NCBI GenBank assembly: GCA_003132085.1
Contig: PKWO01000448.1
Location: 1 to 19,298 of the forward strand
Reading direction: 5' to 3'
Source of the DNA: Oxalobacteraceae bacterium
GTDB lineage: Bacteria > Pseudomonadota > Gammaproteobacteria > Burkholderiales > Burkholderiaceae_D
DNA: 19,298 bases
Shown: positions 1-7,490 of the stretch, piece by piece
Position numbering within the stretch: position 1 is the first letter of the stretch
Layout: the number at the start of each line of letters is the position of its first letter
The notes under the pieces: model-generated
The model's input: only the letters and a program-made list of their open reading frames with translations
Databases searched by the model: none
Told to the model about the DNA's origin: nothing
Position numbers and translations under genes: made by a program

Positions 1-363
1 GACGGTTTGCCCGGGTTGCTGGTCGATTGGTTCGGCGGTCGGCGCGGCTATTTGATCTGCCAGTTCCAGGCTGCGGGCGTCGATGCGTGGAAAATTCCTA
101 TCGTGCAGACCTTGATCGCCGAAACCGGCTGCCCGAACGTGTATGAACGTTCGAACGAACTGGTACGCAGGGGCGAAGGCTTGCCGGCGGTTTCCGGCGC
201 TCTGGCCGGTGATGAGCCGCCTGACGAAACATGGCTCATGGAAAACGGCGTACGCTATGCGCTGAACATCAAGACCGGAGAAAAAAGTCACAACAAGAAT
301 TCCATTACCCAAGGCAAATTGCCTGTCGGGCCACGGAATAAGCGGACAACCGGCCAGAATTGA
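1..363 (+). pseudogene. rlmI: 3'-truncated remnant of 23S rRNA m5C methyltransferase RlmI (partial at window edge)
   Basis: The frame is open from base 1 and begins with DGLPGLLVDWFGG, then CQFQAAGVDAWK, VYERSN, VRRGEGL and a MENGVRYALNIKTGEK stretch. These are the central-domain landmarks of the RlmI/YccW class of 23S rRNA cytosine-C5 methyltransferases, which in intact proteins lead straight into a GFYLDQR-like motif and the SAM-binding methyltransferase domain. Here similarity stops abruptly after GEKS (about base 290) and a non-homologous tail runs to a TGA at 361-363. I checked the other two frames beyond 290 and saw no continuation, so this is not a simple frameshift. The visible part lacks the catalytic domain and should be inactive as a methyltransferase. 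The 5' end lies outside the window. An alternative is a rearrangement breakpoint near base 290. Confidence 0.7.
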
Positions 364-425
364 CATCGCCATCGCACGCCGGAGCTTGCGCCAATCAGCG
401 TGCCCGACGGTCAGCTATATAAATC

Positions 426-435
426 GGGGGGGGGG
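426..435. repeat. Poly-G tract of 10 bases
   Basis: Ten consecutive G residues lie between the rlmI remnant and the 3' end of the HNH gene, 8 bases beyond its stop codon. The tract is outside both reading frames, so it cannot switch either protein by slippage. Such tracts are prone to indels. Confidence 0.9.
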
Positions 436-443
436 TTGGAAAT

Positions 444-1007
444 TCACGACAAGCGACTATGCCGAGGCAACTTTGCCGCCAGATAGTCGTGTTGATCGGC
501 CAGCACATTACGCCCGCTCAAAATAAAGTGCTCGTAGCGGCAAGGTGCATACGGAGCATAAATCAATGGCCGAAAGTCATGCACCAGCCGCGAACCTTTT
601 TCCTGGTTGCACTGCTTGCAGGCGGTCACACAATTCATCCAGGTGTCTCTGCCGCCTCGGGTGCGCGGCAAAATGTGATCGCGCGACAAATGATGACGCG
701 CGAATTTTTTCCCGCAATAGGCGCAAATGTGCTGGTCACGCTTGAACAGCAAATCATTATTGTCACCAAGCGGCAATACCGCGCGCAGTTTGCGCGCCAT
801 GATTTCGCTACCGGCAATGGCGATGATGGGTTTGACGATGATTCGTGACTGTATCCCGGTGTTCGCATACCCGCCGCGAAATACAAAATCACGTTCGCCT
901 AGCTCCCACGCTACCTTGCCGATTGCGTAGTAGTGAATGGCGTCTTGCGGCGCAATCCAGTCGAATGGATTGCCTGCGATATCAAGTACCAGTATGTTCG
1001 TAGTCAT
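444..1007 (-). CDS. HNH endonuclease family protein
   Basis: A 187-residue protein. The C-terminal half carries a zinc-finger type HNH nuclease fold: CAYC at residues 95-98, the L-S-R-D-H motif with D110/H111 as metal ligand and general base, an R-x-R-G-G turn, N125 of the W-x-N element, and a second C-x-x-C at 130-133 followed by N134. The order C-C / DH / N / C-C-N is that of stand-alone bacterial HNH proteins of unknown role that sit as single genes in many proteobacteria. The N-terminal ~80 residues (ILVLDIAGNPFDWI...) are typical of that group and have no named domain I recognise. The ATG at 1005-1007 was chosen because it precedes the conserved TTNILVLD start and has a purine-rich GAGATGAA upstream; an in-frame extension to 1052 looks non-coding. 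It lies between the NRAMP gene and the rlmI remnant on the same strand as NRAMP, 148 bases downstream. Confidence 0.85.
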   Translation of the reverse strand: MTTNILVLDIAGNPFDWIAPQDAIHYYAIGKVAWELGERDFVFRGGYANTGIQSRIIVKPIIAIAGSEIMARKLRAVLPLGDNNDLLFKRDQHICAYCGKKFARHHLSRDHILPRTRGGRDTWMNCVTACKQCNQEKGSRLVHDFRPLIYAPYAPCRYEHFILSGRNVLADQHDYLAAKLPRHSRLS

Positions 1008-1155
1008 TTCATCTCGTGTTCCAGGCGAGCGACCGTGTCTGAATTCGATCAAAAATTGAATCTGAAACGGTTAGATGTATTTCCTCTATGACTCTAACAC
1101 TCTCCGGTCTTCCTGTGTAGTCCAATTACGATCAATCGCAATCATGACAAATGCA

Positions 1156-2418
1156 TTACATCAGACCGGCCAAGCCGGCATACACGCCAAAGCCCGCCGC
1201 CAGCAAAATGACCAGTGCCACCACCGCCGCATAACCGCCCTGCAACCGATGCGGCTGCGGCAGGCGCCGCGCCAGAAGGTACAGGAATCCAAGCACAATC
1301 GGCAGCAGCAATGCATTCATGACCTGCACGCCGACGCTCAGCATCACCAAGTCAATGCCGGATGCAACCACAACGCCGCCGGCGATCAGCGATGCGGTGT
1401 AAATTCCGTAAAACCACGGCGCTTCGCGCGGTGCGTGGTTCAGCGAATGCTTGACGCCCAACACTTCACCCAGCGTGCGCGCGGCCGTCAAGGTCACCAC
1501 GATAGTCGCCACCAGCGCCGAGCCTATCATTCCCATCGCGAACAGCAGCTTGCCGGTGGCTTGGCCCAGCACTGGCGTGATTGCCTGCGCAATTTGCTGA
1601 ACCGTGTCAAGCGCCGCCCCGCCATTGTTTATTCCCAGGGTCGCGGCGGTTGCAATCAGCACCGCCGCCATGATGATTTGGGTGACGATCGCGCCGAATG
1701 CCGTATCCCAGCGCGCCGTCGGCAAATCGTCGACCGTCAGTTTCTTCTCGACCACCGACGACTGCTGGTAAAACACCATCCAGGGCATGATTACCGCGCC
1801 GATGTTGGCCGCCACCAGATAAAGATACTTCGGCTCGCGCCACGGAATCGAGATAGCCCCGGACAACATGCCGGCCATGTCGGGCTGCGACTTCCACGCA
1901 ACCAGCAAAAATACCAGTTCAAACGCACCGATCACCAGCGCAATACGCTCGACCGACAGATAGGAGCCGGTATAGGCCATCACGATCAAGCCGCCGACGA
2001 CGACCAACATGCTAAGCCATGCCGGAACACCGAACATGAGCCCCACGCCCGCCAAGCCGCTCAGCTCGCTCAGCAACGCGCCAATACAGGCCAGCACCAG
2101 CGTACCGACCGACAGCAAAGCCCAGCCGCGGCCGAAGTATTCCTGAATCAAATCGCCGTGTCCCTTGCCCGACACAATACCCAGCCGTACCGTCAGTTCC
2201 TGCACCACAAACAGTACCGGAACCAGAATCAGTTGCAGCAGCAATAACCGGTACCCCCATTGCGCACCGCTTTGTGCCACCGTGATCACGCTGCCGGCAT
2301 CGGTATCGGCCAGCATCACCACCATGCCCGGCCCGATAACTGCCGCAAAGCGCATCCAGCGTGAACGCCGTTGCGGCGGAACAAGCGGCGTCATATGGTT
2401 TGACGAGTCGATAATCAT
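1156..2418 (-). CDS. NRAMP-family divalent metal transporter, divergent clade
   Basis: A 420-residue, strongly hydrophobic protein of about 11 membrane segments, normal for NRAMP/MntH. The first segment reads IGPGMVVMLADTDAGS (residues ~28-43): the GPG entry matches NRAMP, but the canonical DPGN metal-binding loop is replaced by DTDAGS. In the sixth segment the canonical A-x-x-M-P-H is VIMPWM (around 211-213), so the metal-ligand methionine is kept while the His is lost. The family moves Mn2+/Fe2+ with protons into the cytoplasm; the altered loop leaves the true substrate uncertain. The ATG at 2418 was chosen over a TTG at 2439 and an ATG at 2394; none has a clear ribosome site. A Fur-like box lies about 70 bases upstream, which suggests iron- or manganese-responsive repression. 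Confidence 0.88.
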   Translation of the reverse strand: MIIDSSNHMTPLVPPQRRSRWMRFAAVIGPGMVVMLADTDAGSVITVAQSGAQWGYRLLLLQLILVPVLFVVQELTVRLGIVSGKGHGDLIQEYFGRGWALLSVGTLVLACIGALLSELSGLAGVGLMFGVPAWLSMLVVVGGLIVMAYTGSYLSVERIALVIGAFELVFLLVAWKSQPDMAGMLSGAISIPWREPKYLYLVAANIGAVIMPWMVFYQQSSVVEKKLTVDDLPTARWDTAFGAIVTQIIMAAVLIATAATLGINNGGAALDTVQQIAQAITPVLGQATGKLLFAMGMIGSALVATIVVTLTAARTLGEVLGVKHSLNHAPREAPWFYGIYTASLIAGGVVVASGIDLVMLSVGVQVMNALLLPIVLGFLYLLARRLPQPHRLQGGYAAVVALVILLAAGFGVYAGLAGLM

Positions 2419-2473
2419 AGTATGTAGACCGAAAGGCAAGTTACCCGGGCTCTATCCGAAAGAATTGGGAACT

Positions 2474-2488
2474 ATCTACATTGTAGAT
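2474..2488. promoter_or_regulatory. Perfect 15-bp palindrome next to the Fur-like box
   Basis: ATCTACA-T-TGTAGAT is a perfect 7-1-7 inverted repeat that directly abuts the Fur-like box, between it and the NRAMP start. The TACA...TGTA core recalls operators of the BlaI/CopY type, but the centre here is one base rather than two. It is probably a second operator of the NRAMP promoter; the regulator is unknown. Confidence 0.5.
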
Positions 2489-2502
2489 GATAATGATTAT
2501 CA
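2488..2502. promoter_or_regulatory. Fur-like box upstream of the NRAMP gene
   Basis: TGATAAT-G-ATTATCA is a perfect 7-1-7 palindrome. Extended on the + strand from 2489 to 2507 it matches the 19-base Fur consensus GATAATGATAATCATTATC at 16 positions by eye. It sits about 70 bases before the NRAMP start, in the expected promoter zone, so metal-loaded Fur (or the related Mur) would repress transcription. Confidence 0.75.
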
Positions 2503-2579
2503 ATCTCAAATAAATTACATATTGAGATACTTGCTTGAATGAGCGTGTTCAGTCCAACATCGCCGACGTTAATTTTGCA

Positions 2580-2610
2580 CCACGAATCGGGCGTGAAACC
2601 GCATCCGTGG
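2580..2610 (-). terminator. Hairpin downstream of amt, possible weak terminator
   Basis: CCACG and CGTGG close a stem that continues with AT/AT and CGG/CCG pairs around an 8-base loop, 36 bases beyond the amt stop. No T-run follows on the minus strand, so an intrinsic terminator is not proven; it may only stabilise the 3' end. Confidence 0.3.
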
Positions 2611-2645
2611 AATTTGCCCCCACCCAAGCCGAGATCACATTGTTG

Positions 2646-3848
2646 TTACCAATTCGACTCCCGTTCCGGCGTCGACGAAATCTGATGAATGGATAAATCG
2701 GCGCCCTGGAATTCCGCCTCAGCATCGAGCCGTATGCCCATCGCCAACTTTAGCAGGCCGTAAATCAGGAAGCCGCCCGCAAGCGCGATCCCCACCCCCA
2801 TGGCGGTACCGATCAACTGCGCGGCAAACGAGACGCCGCCTGCGCCCCCCAATGCTTTCATTCCGAAAATGCCCGCGGCGAGCCCTCCCCACGCGCCGCA
2901 CAAACCGTGCAGTGGCCAGACGCCGAGCACATCGTCAATCTTCCACTTGTTTTGCGTCAGCGCAAACATCCAGACAAAGATGGCGCCGGCGATTCCGCCT
3001 GTGAGCAAGGCACCGATCGGATGCATCAGATCGGAACCGGCGCAGACGGCAACGAGGCCCGCCAGCGGGCCGTTATACACGTAACCGGGGTCGTTCTTGC
3101 CAAGCACCAGCGCGACCAGCGTGCCGCCGACCATGGCCATCAGGGAGTTGACTGCAACCAGGCCATTCATCTTGTCGAGCGACTGCGCGCTCATCACGTT
3201 AAAACCAAACCAGCCGACCGTCAGTATCCATGCGCCCAAGGCGAGAAACGGGATCGACGATGGCGGATGCGCGGCGATCGCGCCATTTTTCATATAACGG
3301 CCGCGGCGGGCGCCGAGCAACAGTACCGCCGGCAACGCCACCCATCCGCCGACCGCATGAACCACCACGGAGCCGGCAAAATCATGGAATTCGGCCGAAA
3401 AAGCCAGCTTGAGCCAGGCTTGTATGCCAAATCGGTGATTCCATGCAATCCCTTCGAAGAAGGGATACAGGAAACCAACCAGCAGCGCCGTCGCGATCAA
3501 CTGCGGGTAAAATTTAGCGCGCTCAGCGACGCCCCCCGAGATGATGGCTGGAACCGCCGCCGCAAAGGTGAGCAAGAAAAAGAATTTGACCAGCTCGTAA
3601 CCGTTTTTGGCTGCCAAGACGTCGGCTGTGGCAAAAAAATCGACGCCGTAGGCCACACTGTAGCCGACAAAAAAATAGGCCACCGTTGAAATGGCGAAAT
3701 CAACGAGAATTTTCACGAGCGCGTTGACCTGATTCTTTCTCCTGACCGTACCCAACTCAAGGAAAGCAAAACCGGCATGCATCGCCAATATCATAATCGC
3801 GCCTAATAATACGAATAGTGCGTCGGCACCGTTCTTAAGTCCATCCAT
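2646..3848 (-). CDS. amt: Ammonium transporter (Amt/MEP/Rh family)
   Basis: A 400-residue inner-membrane protein with the full Amt pattern of 11 membrane helices. D156 lies in the DFAGSVVVH signature, H164 is the first of the twin pore histidines and H314 (PLHGLCG) the second. Other Amt landmarks are GFAFLELGTVRRKNQ, GGVAERAKF, GWFGFN and GPLAGLVAVCAG. These trimeric channels take up ammonium under nitrogen limitation. The start at 3848 was preferred over an in-frame ATG nine codons upstream (3875) because GGGGA lies 7 bases ahead of it, whereas 3875 has no ribosome site, and the protein then begins MDGLKNGADALF like its relatives. No glnK gene is adjacent. The promoter region shows a sigma54-type site and NtrC-like half sites, fitting nitrogen control. 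Confidence 0.95.
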   Translation of the reverse strand: MDGLKNGADALFVLLGAIMILAMHAGFAFLELGTVRRKNQVNALVKILVDFAISTVAYFFVGYSVAYGVDFFATADVLAAKNGYELVKFFFLLTFAAAVPAIISGGVAERAKFYPQLIATALLVGFLYPFFEGIAWNHRFGIQAWLKLAFSAEFHDFAGSVVVHAVGGWVALPAVLLLGARRGRYMKNGAIAAHPPSSIPFLALGAWILTVGWFGFNVMSAQSLDKMNGLVAVNSLMAMVGGTLVALVLGKNDPGYVYNGPLAGLVAVCAGSDLMHPIGALLTGGIAGAIFVWMFALTQNKWKIDDVLGVWPLHGLCGAWGGLAAGIFGMKALGGAGGVSFAAQLIGTAMGVGIALAGGFLIYGLLKLAMGIRLDAEAEFQGADLSIHQISSTPERESNW

Positions 3849-3895
3849 TCCATTTTCCCCAAAATAGTGCAACATAAAAATTGACTGTTCCGCTT

Positions 3896-3912
3896 AAGCA
3901 ATAATCATTCCA
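3896..3912 (-). promoter_or_regulatory. Sigma54-type promoter of amt
   Basis: Reading the minus strand, TGGAATGATTATTGCTT has the GG-N10-GC spacing diagnostic of sigma54 (-24/-12) promoters and fits the TGGCACG-N4-TTGCW consensus at the invariant positions. Transcription would begin near 3886, about 38 bases before the amt start. Confidence 0.55.
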
Positions 3913-3968
3913 TTTTGGTGCAAATATTTAACTCAATGATTTAATTGAATATTTAAAACAATCAATCC

Positions 3969-4024
3969 TTGCGCATTATGGATATGCATTGAAATAGGGC
4001 GATTTACCGGCCTATTATGGTGCA
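3969..4024. promoter_or_regulatory. Two NtrC-like upstream sites for amt
   Basis: TTGCGCATTATGG (3969-3981) and TATTATGGTGCA (4013-4024) each match one half plus the centre of the NtrC site TGCACCATTATGGTGCA. They are about 43 bases apart, roughly four helical turns, and lie 70-125 bases upstream of the sigma54 site, the usual enhancer distance. A further TGGTGCAA half site is at 3916-3923. All are imperfect. Confidence 0.4.
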
Positions 4025-4082
4025 GGAAGGGATAGACCGCGAGCGACCCGGATTGTTGCACACAGGAATCGGAGAGCAGGCG

Positions 4083-4166
4083 ATGGCAATTCAGATATTG
4101 GTTGTCGCGCTCGGTGTACGTACTGCAATAGTTGCATTATCAACACATTTTCTGGATTGTCTTTGA
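4083..4166 (+). CDS. Possible 27-residue hydrophobic small protein (weak)
   Basis: In the 445-base amt-porin gap an ATG preceded by GGAG at 8 bases opens a 27-codon frame. It begins MAIQILVVALGVRTAIVAL, long enough for one membrane helix. Nothing identifies it, and it could be chance or the start of a lost gene. The remainder of the gap (4167-4293) shows no gene or clear site; a frame at 4132-4362 runs into the porin antisense and is not credible. Confidence 0.2.
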   Translation: MAIQILVVALGVRTAIVALSTHFLDCL

Positions 4167-4293
4167 ACACACATCGCGGAAAAATTTCGTGGAGAGTAAG
4201 AAAAATGGCAAGGAGAACGCGTCACGTGTAGAAGCGTTCACCTTGCTGAATGGCCACATCAGAATTTCAACGATTCACGCTGAAATGGTGAGG

Positions 4294-5589
4294 CTAGAAT
4301 TTCGTGCGAATTCCAATTGCGGTAATGTAGTTCGTGGTATTCAAAGAGGCAAACGGCGCTGAGAAATTTGCGCCTTTGAAAGAGTCGTACATATAACCTG
4401 CATACACGTCAGTGCGCTTGCTGAAATGATAGTCGAGCAACGCCGAATAGTAGTACGCATTGCCGTCCAACTGCTTCAGGTCACTCGACTGCTTCAGCAT
4501 CACGTCGTAAAAGCCCAATGCCAGATTCAACGAAGGCGTGAAGTTGTAATCGCCGCCGATGAACCAAATGTCTGTCGTTTGATCCGCGGCGCTGAAATTT
4601 GCGCTGGCGCTAGATGCGTTGCCAACCGTGTAGCCGTACAGACTCGTTACGCCCATGCTCGCCAATGTGTCGGAAGGGGCTTTCAGCGTGTAGGTTTCAT
4701 AGCCGCCGCGGATCGTTGCATCGCCGAAGTGATATTTGGCGGCAACGAAGAAGGCAGTGGTGTTGAAATTTGTTAGGTTTATGTCGCCAGCCACGGTGCT
4801 GTTACCCGTCTTGAGCGCATCTGTGAATTCCTCGTATGCACTTTGAATGCCGAAATCACCTGCCTCATAGCCCATGTTGAGGCCATATCCCGACTGAGCG
4901 GTACTCGATCCGGCCACTCCGCCCATTTTGTAAAAACCGCCAAAATTCACCGAGCCGATTTGATTCTTGTAGCGCACGCTGTTGTCGATGCGCGTGTCTT
5001 CCGATACGCCACCGCCGCCACCGAACGTTCCGGAAAAGCCCAGAGGCGAGAAAAGATCGGCTGCCTGGACCGGGTCGTAGTTGACGACGATGTCGAAGAT
5101 CGGACCGTAATTGCGACCAAATGTGATCGTGCCCAGGTTCGAGTCAGCCAGACCGACATTGGCTGCGCGATTGAAAAATTGCCCGTTCAGGGAGGTGTTG
5201 GCTGAGACATTGGGTCCTGAGGCGGTGTTGTTTGCCAGCGACGCTGTGCCGTTATTGAGCGCGCCGTCCGGAAGATTGAAGCCGGATTCCAGAGTGAAGA
5301 CCGCCTTCATTCCAGCTCCAAGATCTTCCGATCCCCGAATGCCCCAACGCGAATCGGAGACGCCGCCGTTGAACATGCCTGTTACAGAATTCGGCACGTG
5401 TACGGAGGATGTCGCAGAAACCGGATTGACGCCGAACGGAAAGTTCGGATCAACGCTCAGCGAGTGTTCAACTTTACCGACCGCCACATCAAGTACGCCA
5501 TAAAGCTCTATCTGGGTGCCGGAAGTTTGCGCATGTACGCCATTGGCGGCTAGCACTAATCCAACAATTGCATATTTTGTTTTGTTCAA
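4294..5589 (-). CDS. Gram-negative general porin (trimeric beta-barrel, beta-proteobacterial type)
   Basis: A 431-residue outer-membrane porin. A signal peptide MNKTKYAIVGLVLAANGVHA is followed by QTSGTQIELYGVLDVAVG, the typical first strand of beta-proteobacterial porins. SRWGIRGSEDLGAGMKAVFTLESGFN and FNRAANVGLADSNLGTITFGRNYGP follow, both hallmarks of the family, and alternating barrel strands run to a C-terminal Phe (GIRTKF), the outer-membrane assembly signal. The TTG at 5587-5589 is the likely start: GGAG lies exactly 6 bases upstream and the signal peptide begins there. Longer in-frame starts (to 5757) would add about 56 residues without signal-peptide character and overlap the neighbouring gene. 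It is 152 bases downstream of the cytochrome-porin gene, with tandem hairpins between, so it may have its own promoter or be read through. Confidence 0.92.
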   Translation of the reverse strand: MNKTKYAIVGLVLAANGVHAQTSGTQIELYGVLDVAVGKVEHSLSVDPNFPFGVNPVSATSSVHVPNSVTGMFNGGVSDSRWGIRGSEDLGAGMKAVFTLESGFNLPDGALNNGTASLANNTASGPNVSANTSLNGQFFNRAANVGLADSNLGTITFGRNYGPIFDIVVNYDPVQAADLFSPLGFSGTFGGGGGVSEDTRIDNSVRYKNQIGSVNFGGFYKMGGVAGSSTAQSGYGLNMGYEAGDFGIQSAYEEFTDALKTGNSTVAGDINLTNFNTTAFFVAAKYHFGDATIRGGYETYTLKAPSDTLASMGVTSLYGYTVGNASSASANFSAADQTTDIWFIGGDYNFTPSLNLALGFYDVMLKQSSDLKQLDGNAYYYSALLDYHFSKRTDVYAGYMYDSFKGANFSAPFASLNTTNYITAIGIRTKF

Positions 5590-5685
5590 TTTCAACTCCG
5601 TAAGGTTAGGATTCTTTTGAATCGCATTTTCATTAGGAACACCGTGGATTTTTTCGATAAGCGATATATCAATCTTGTGGCGAAA

Positions 5686-5716
5686 TTGGCGTGATCGCCA
5701 ACACAAAAAAGTGTTG
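5686..5716. other. Two overlapping, mutually exclusive hairpins in the porin leader
   Basis: TTGGCG-TGAT-CGCCAA (5686-5701) and CAACAC-AAAAAA-GTGTTG (5699-5716) are perfect 6-bp-stem inverted repeats that share three bases, so only one can form fully at a time. They lie about 100 bases upstream of the porin start and 25 bases after the preceding stop codon. They could act as a processing or attenuation element. Confidence 0.45.
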
Positions 5717-5741
5717 CGCCGAAAGGACAGCCCACATAATT

Positions 5742-7217
5742 TCAGTAAGCACCCCATAGATAGAGAAACGCCGTGTTGTTATCGCCCGCGCTTCGGCCAT
5801 TGCCGTCATAATTCGACGAAGATCCGTTGTATTGGAGATATTTGTAATACTGCAAACCGACGCGTATGTTTTGCACCGGAGTCCAAAATACTTCCGGCAC
5901 CCAGAACTTCGTGTTTGGCGTGCTATTTGCGTTGCCGAACGGTACCGCATTGCCTGAGCCGTCCGGGCTGGTGGTGTAGGCCAGCGCGTCCGGACTTCCG
6001 GTCGCTGCAACGTAACTCAGGCTTGTGCCGAACTTTGATCGGTACACATACGTTCCCTTCAAGCGGAGGTAATCGAGCGTATTCGACGAGTTGGAATAGC
6101 TTCCCGTGTAATTGGGGTTTGCGCTATTCGACAATGCATCACTGTATTTCTGGTTCTCTCTGATGTAACTGAACTGCGCCGAAATCGAGTGAGCGTCCGA
6201 CAAGTATTGATATTGCCCGTCAATGCCCAGGTCGCGATAACGTGTCGTCGGGCCGGTGGCCGCAGGCGAGTCGAAATATATTTCGGTATTCATGCCGAAA
6301 ACGCCCAGCATCGCGCTATTAGGTCCCCAGTCGTGGTTCAACGCAAGTCGCCAATACGGGTTAAGCGGCCCTTTCAGCTTTGGCTGGTCGGCGTTGGAAA
6401 CACCCTGACTGAGGAATGAAAACACGCCGTTCGCGGTTTGGTATGCACCAAATTCCGCGTAGACTTTGTCGTTCCAGTATGCGTAGGCGTTCATACCCGC
6501 TGCTACCGGGCCGAGCTGCAACATCATCGGTGTCGCCGGCGCACTGACGAATGGTCCGCCATTGCCCGCAGGATTGCTCACCGGGACATAACCGGGCGCG
6601 GATCCAAATGCGCTGTTAAATGTGTTCCATACGTCTGTGACGCCCGGATTGTTATTCAAACTGGCGCCGACGATCAAGTCTTTCGCGTCGTCCTGGAAAT
6701 GTTTTGCAAAACGCAAGTCGAATTGATCCGAACCGGCCTTTCCGACCCAATGGCCGTCTGCAGCCTGATGGTCATAGGCGTTATAAGTCCACTGTCCGAA
6801 AAGACCCACGTTGTCGGTGATCTTTCCGCCGCCCAACAGACTTGCTGTAGTAAAGTGAGTTAATCCGCTCTGCGGGAAATCCGCTTCCTGATCCCCTGTG
6901 CCAGGCGTCTTGCTGGCGACACTTGTACTGGATACCACGGCCATCATCGCAAGCGGCACATCCTGGCGAGTGCCCATCGTGTAACCAGTAAGTTTGAACT
7001 TCCTGCCGAAGGGCGTCAGTTCAGGAAACTGTCCGCCAGCGTGGCATGCGTTACATTGTTGATCGGTTTGGCGCGCGTACAATGGGATTGCGTTCGCAGT
7101 TGACGGCAACAGCGCGCAGAGCCAGGCCAGGGCAAACATGCTCAATGAGAAGCAGAGGAACCATTTTCGAAAAACTGAGCCTGCTCGAATCGAATGGAGC
7201 AATGTAAATATGGTCAC
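5742..7217 (-). CDS. Fused monoheme cytochrome c / outer-membrane beta-barrel, Cyc2-like
   Basis: A 491-residue exported protein. A long signal peptide ends near STANA (residue 43). The mature N-terminus is IPLYARQTDQQCNACHAGG: one c-type heme site C55-N-A-C58-H59, followed at 65-76 by PELTPFGRKFKL, the P-x-L-x-x-F-G motif seen after the heme in Cyc2 cytochrome-porins. The remaining ~400 residues are short amphipathic aromatic-rich strands (FGQWTYNAYD, YAYWNDKVYAEFGAY, LNPYWRLALNHDW, IRVGLQYYKYLQY) ending FLYLWGAY, as expected for a 14-18 strand barrel. In Cyc2 such a fusion carries electrons from an extracellular donor such as Fe(II) across the outer membrane; that function is inferred here, not shown. 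GTG start: AAGGA lies 5 bases upstream. It is last in the leftward sigma/DUF305/YVTN gene row, 285 bases after the beta-propeller. It could instead belong to an uncharacterised heme-barrel family. Confidence 0.7.
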   Translation of the reverse strand: MTIFTLLHSIRAGSVFRKWFLCFSLSMFALAWLCALLPSTANAIPLYARQTDQQCNACHAGGQFPELTPFGRKFKLTGYTMGTRQDVPLAMMAVVSSTSVASKTPGTGDQEADFPQSGLTHFTTASLLGGGKITDNVGLFGQWTYNAYDHQAADGHWVGKAGSDQFDLRFAKHFQDDAKDLIVGASLNNNPGVTDVWNTFNSAFGSAPGYVPVSNPAGNGGPFVSAPATPMMLQLGPVAAGMNAYAYWNDKVYAEFGAYQTANGVFSFLSQGVSNADQPKLKGPLNPYWRLALNHDWGPNSAMLGVFGMNTEIYFDSPAATGPTTRYRDLGIDGQYQYLSDAHSISAQFSYIRENQKYSDALSNSANPNYTGSYSNSSNTLDYLRLKGTYVYRSKFGTSLSYVAATGSPDALAYTTSPDGSGNAVPFGNANSTPNTKFWVPEVFWTPVQNIRVGLQYYKYLQYNGSSSNYDGNGRSAGDNNTAFLYLWGAY

Positions 7218-7410
7218 GATATTCCTTCAAACGTTAAGTTGGATTAATTGCAACGGCCACCAATAGGTGTCGACCAAGAAAAATGCCGATGGGTCCGCTT
7301 AGTCCTTGTTCGGCAGTACGTCATAGACTCCCTCGATTTTTGCTGTTGCTCTAAAATAAAGACGCAACAAACCCCACCGGGCGAGTTTTCATCTCGCTCG
7401 TCGATACAAC

Positions 7411-7427
7411 ATTCCAGTTCCTGGAAT
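7411..7427. promoter_or_regulatory. Inverted repeat in the YVTN-cytochrome gap
   Basis: ATTCCAG-TTC-CTGGAAT is a perfect 7-3-7 palindrome in the 285-base gap between the YVTN gene and the cytochrome-porin. It may be an operator or an mRNA hairpin. No T-run is present, so it is not a convincing terminator. Confidence 0.4.
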
Positions 7428-7490
7428 TTAAGGGTGGGTTGTTTTGTCCTTCAGCGCTTCACTCATGACTTCACTCATGGCTTCACTCAT
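7428..7490 (-). CDS. Possible 20-residue micro-ORF built on a 4-residue repeat (weak)
   Basis: An ATG 12 bases after the YVTN stop opens a frame for MSEAMSEVMSEALKDKTTHP. Its first 12 residues are three in-frame copies of M-S-E-(A/V), each able to initiate. No good ribosome site is visible, so translation would have to be coupled to the upstream gene. It may be only the in-frame shadow of the DNA repeat. Confidence 0.2.
   Translation of the reverse strand: MSEAMSEVMSEALKDKTTHP

Noticed and set aside
335..360. GGAATAA on the + strand near the rlmI remnant, resembling the ECF -35
   Set aside because: No CGTT at 14-15 bases downstream.
1075..2247. Long + strand open frame (390 codons) opposite the NRAMP gene
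   Set aside because: Gln/Arg/His-rich composition typical of the antisense of a hydrophobic membrane gene; no domain, and the opposite strand holds a clear transporter.
2907..3689. + strand open frame opposite amt
   Set aside because: Antisense shadow of a conserved transporter; no family features.
4233..4240. CGTTCACC, identical to the P4 -10 element
   Set aside because: No GGAATA at the right distance upstream and no gene downstream on that strand.
4132..4362. 76-codon + strand frame overlapping the porin 3' end
   Set aside because: Overlaps the conserved C-terminal strands of the porin antisense, no ribosome site and no resemblance to known proteins.
7230..7254. AACG upstream of the cytochrome-porin start, tested as a minus-strand ECF -10
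   Set aside because: The expected -35 position reads GTTGCAA, not GGAATA; the gene is more likely read from P1 or an unrecognised promoter.
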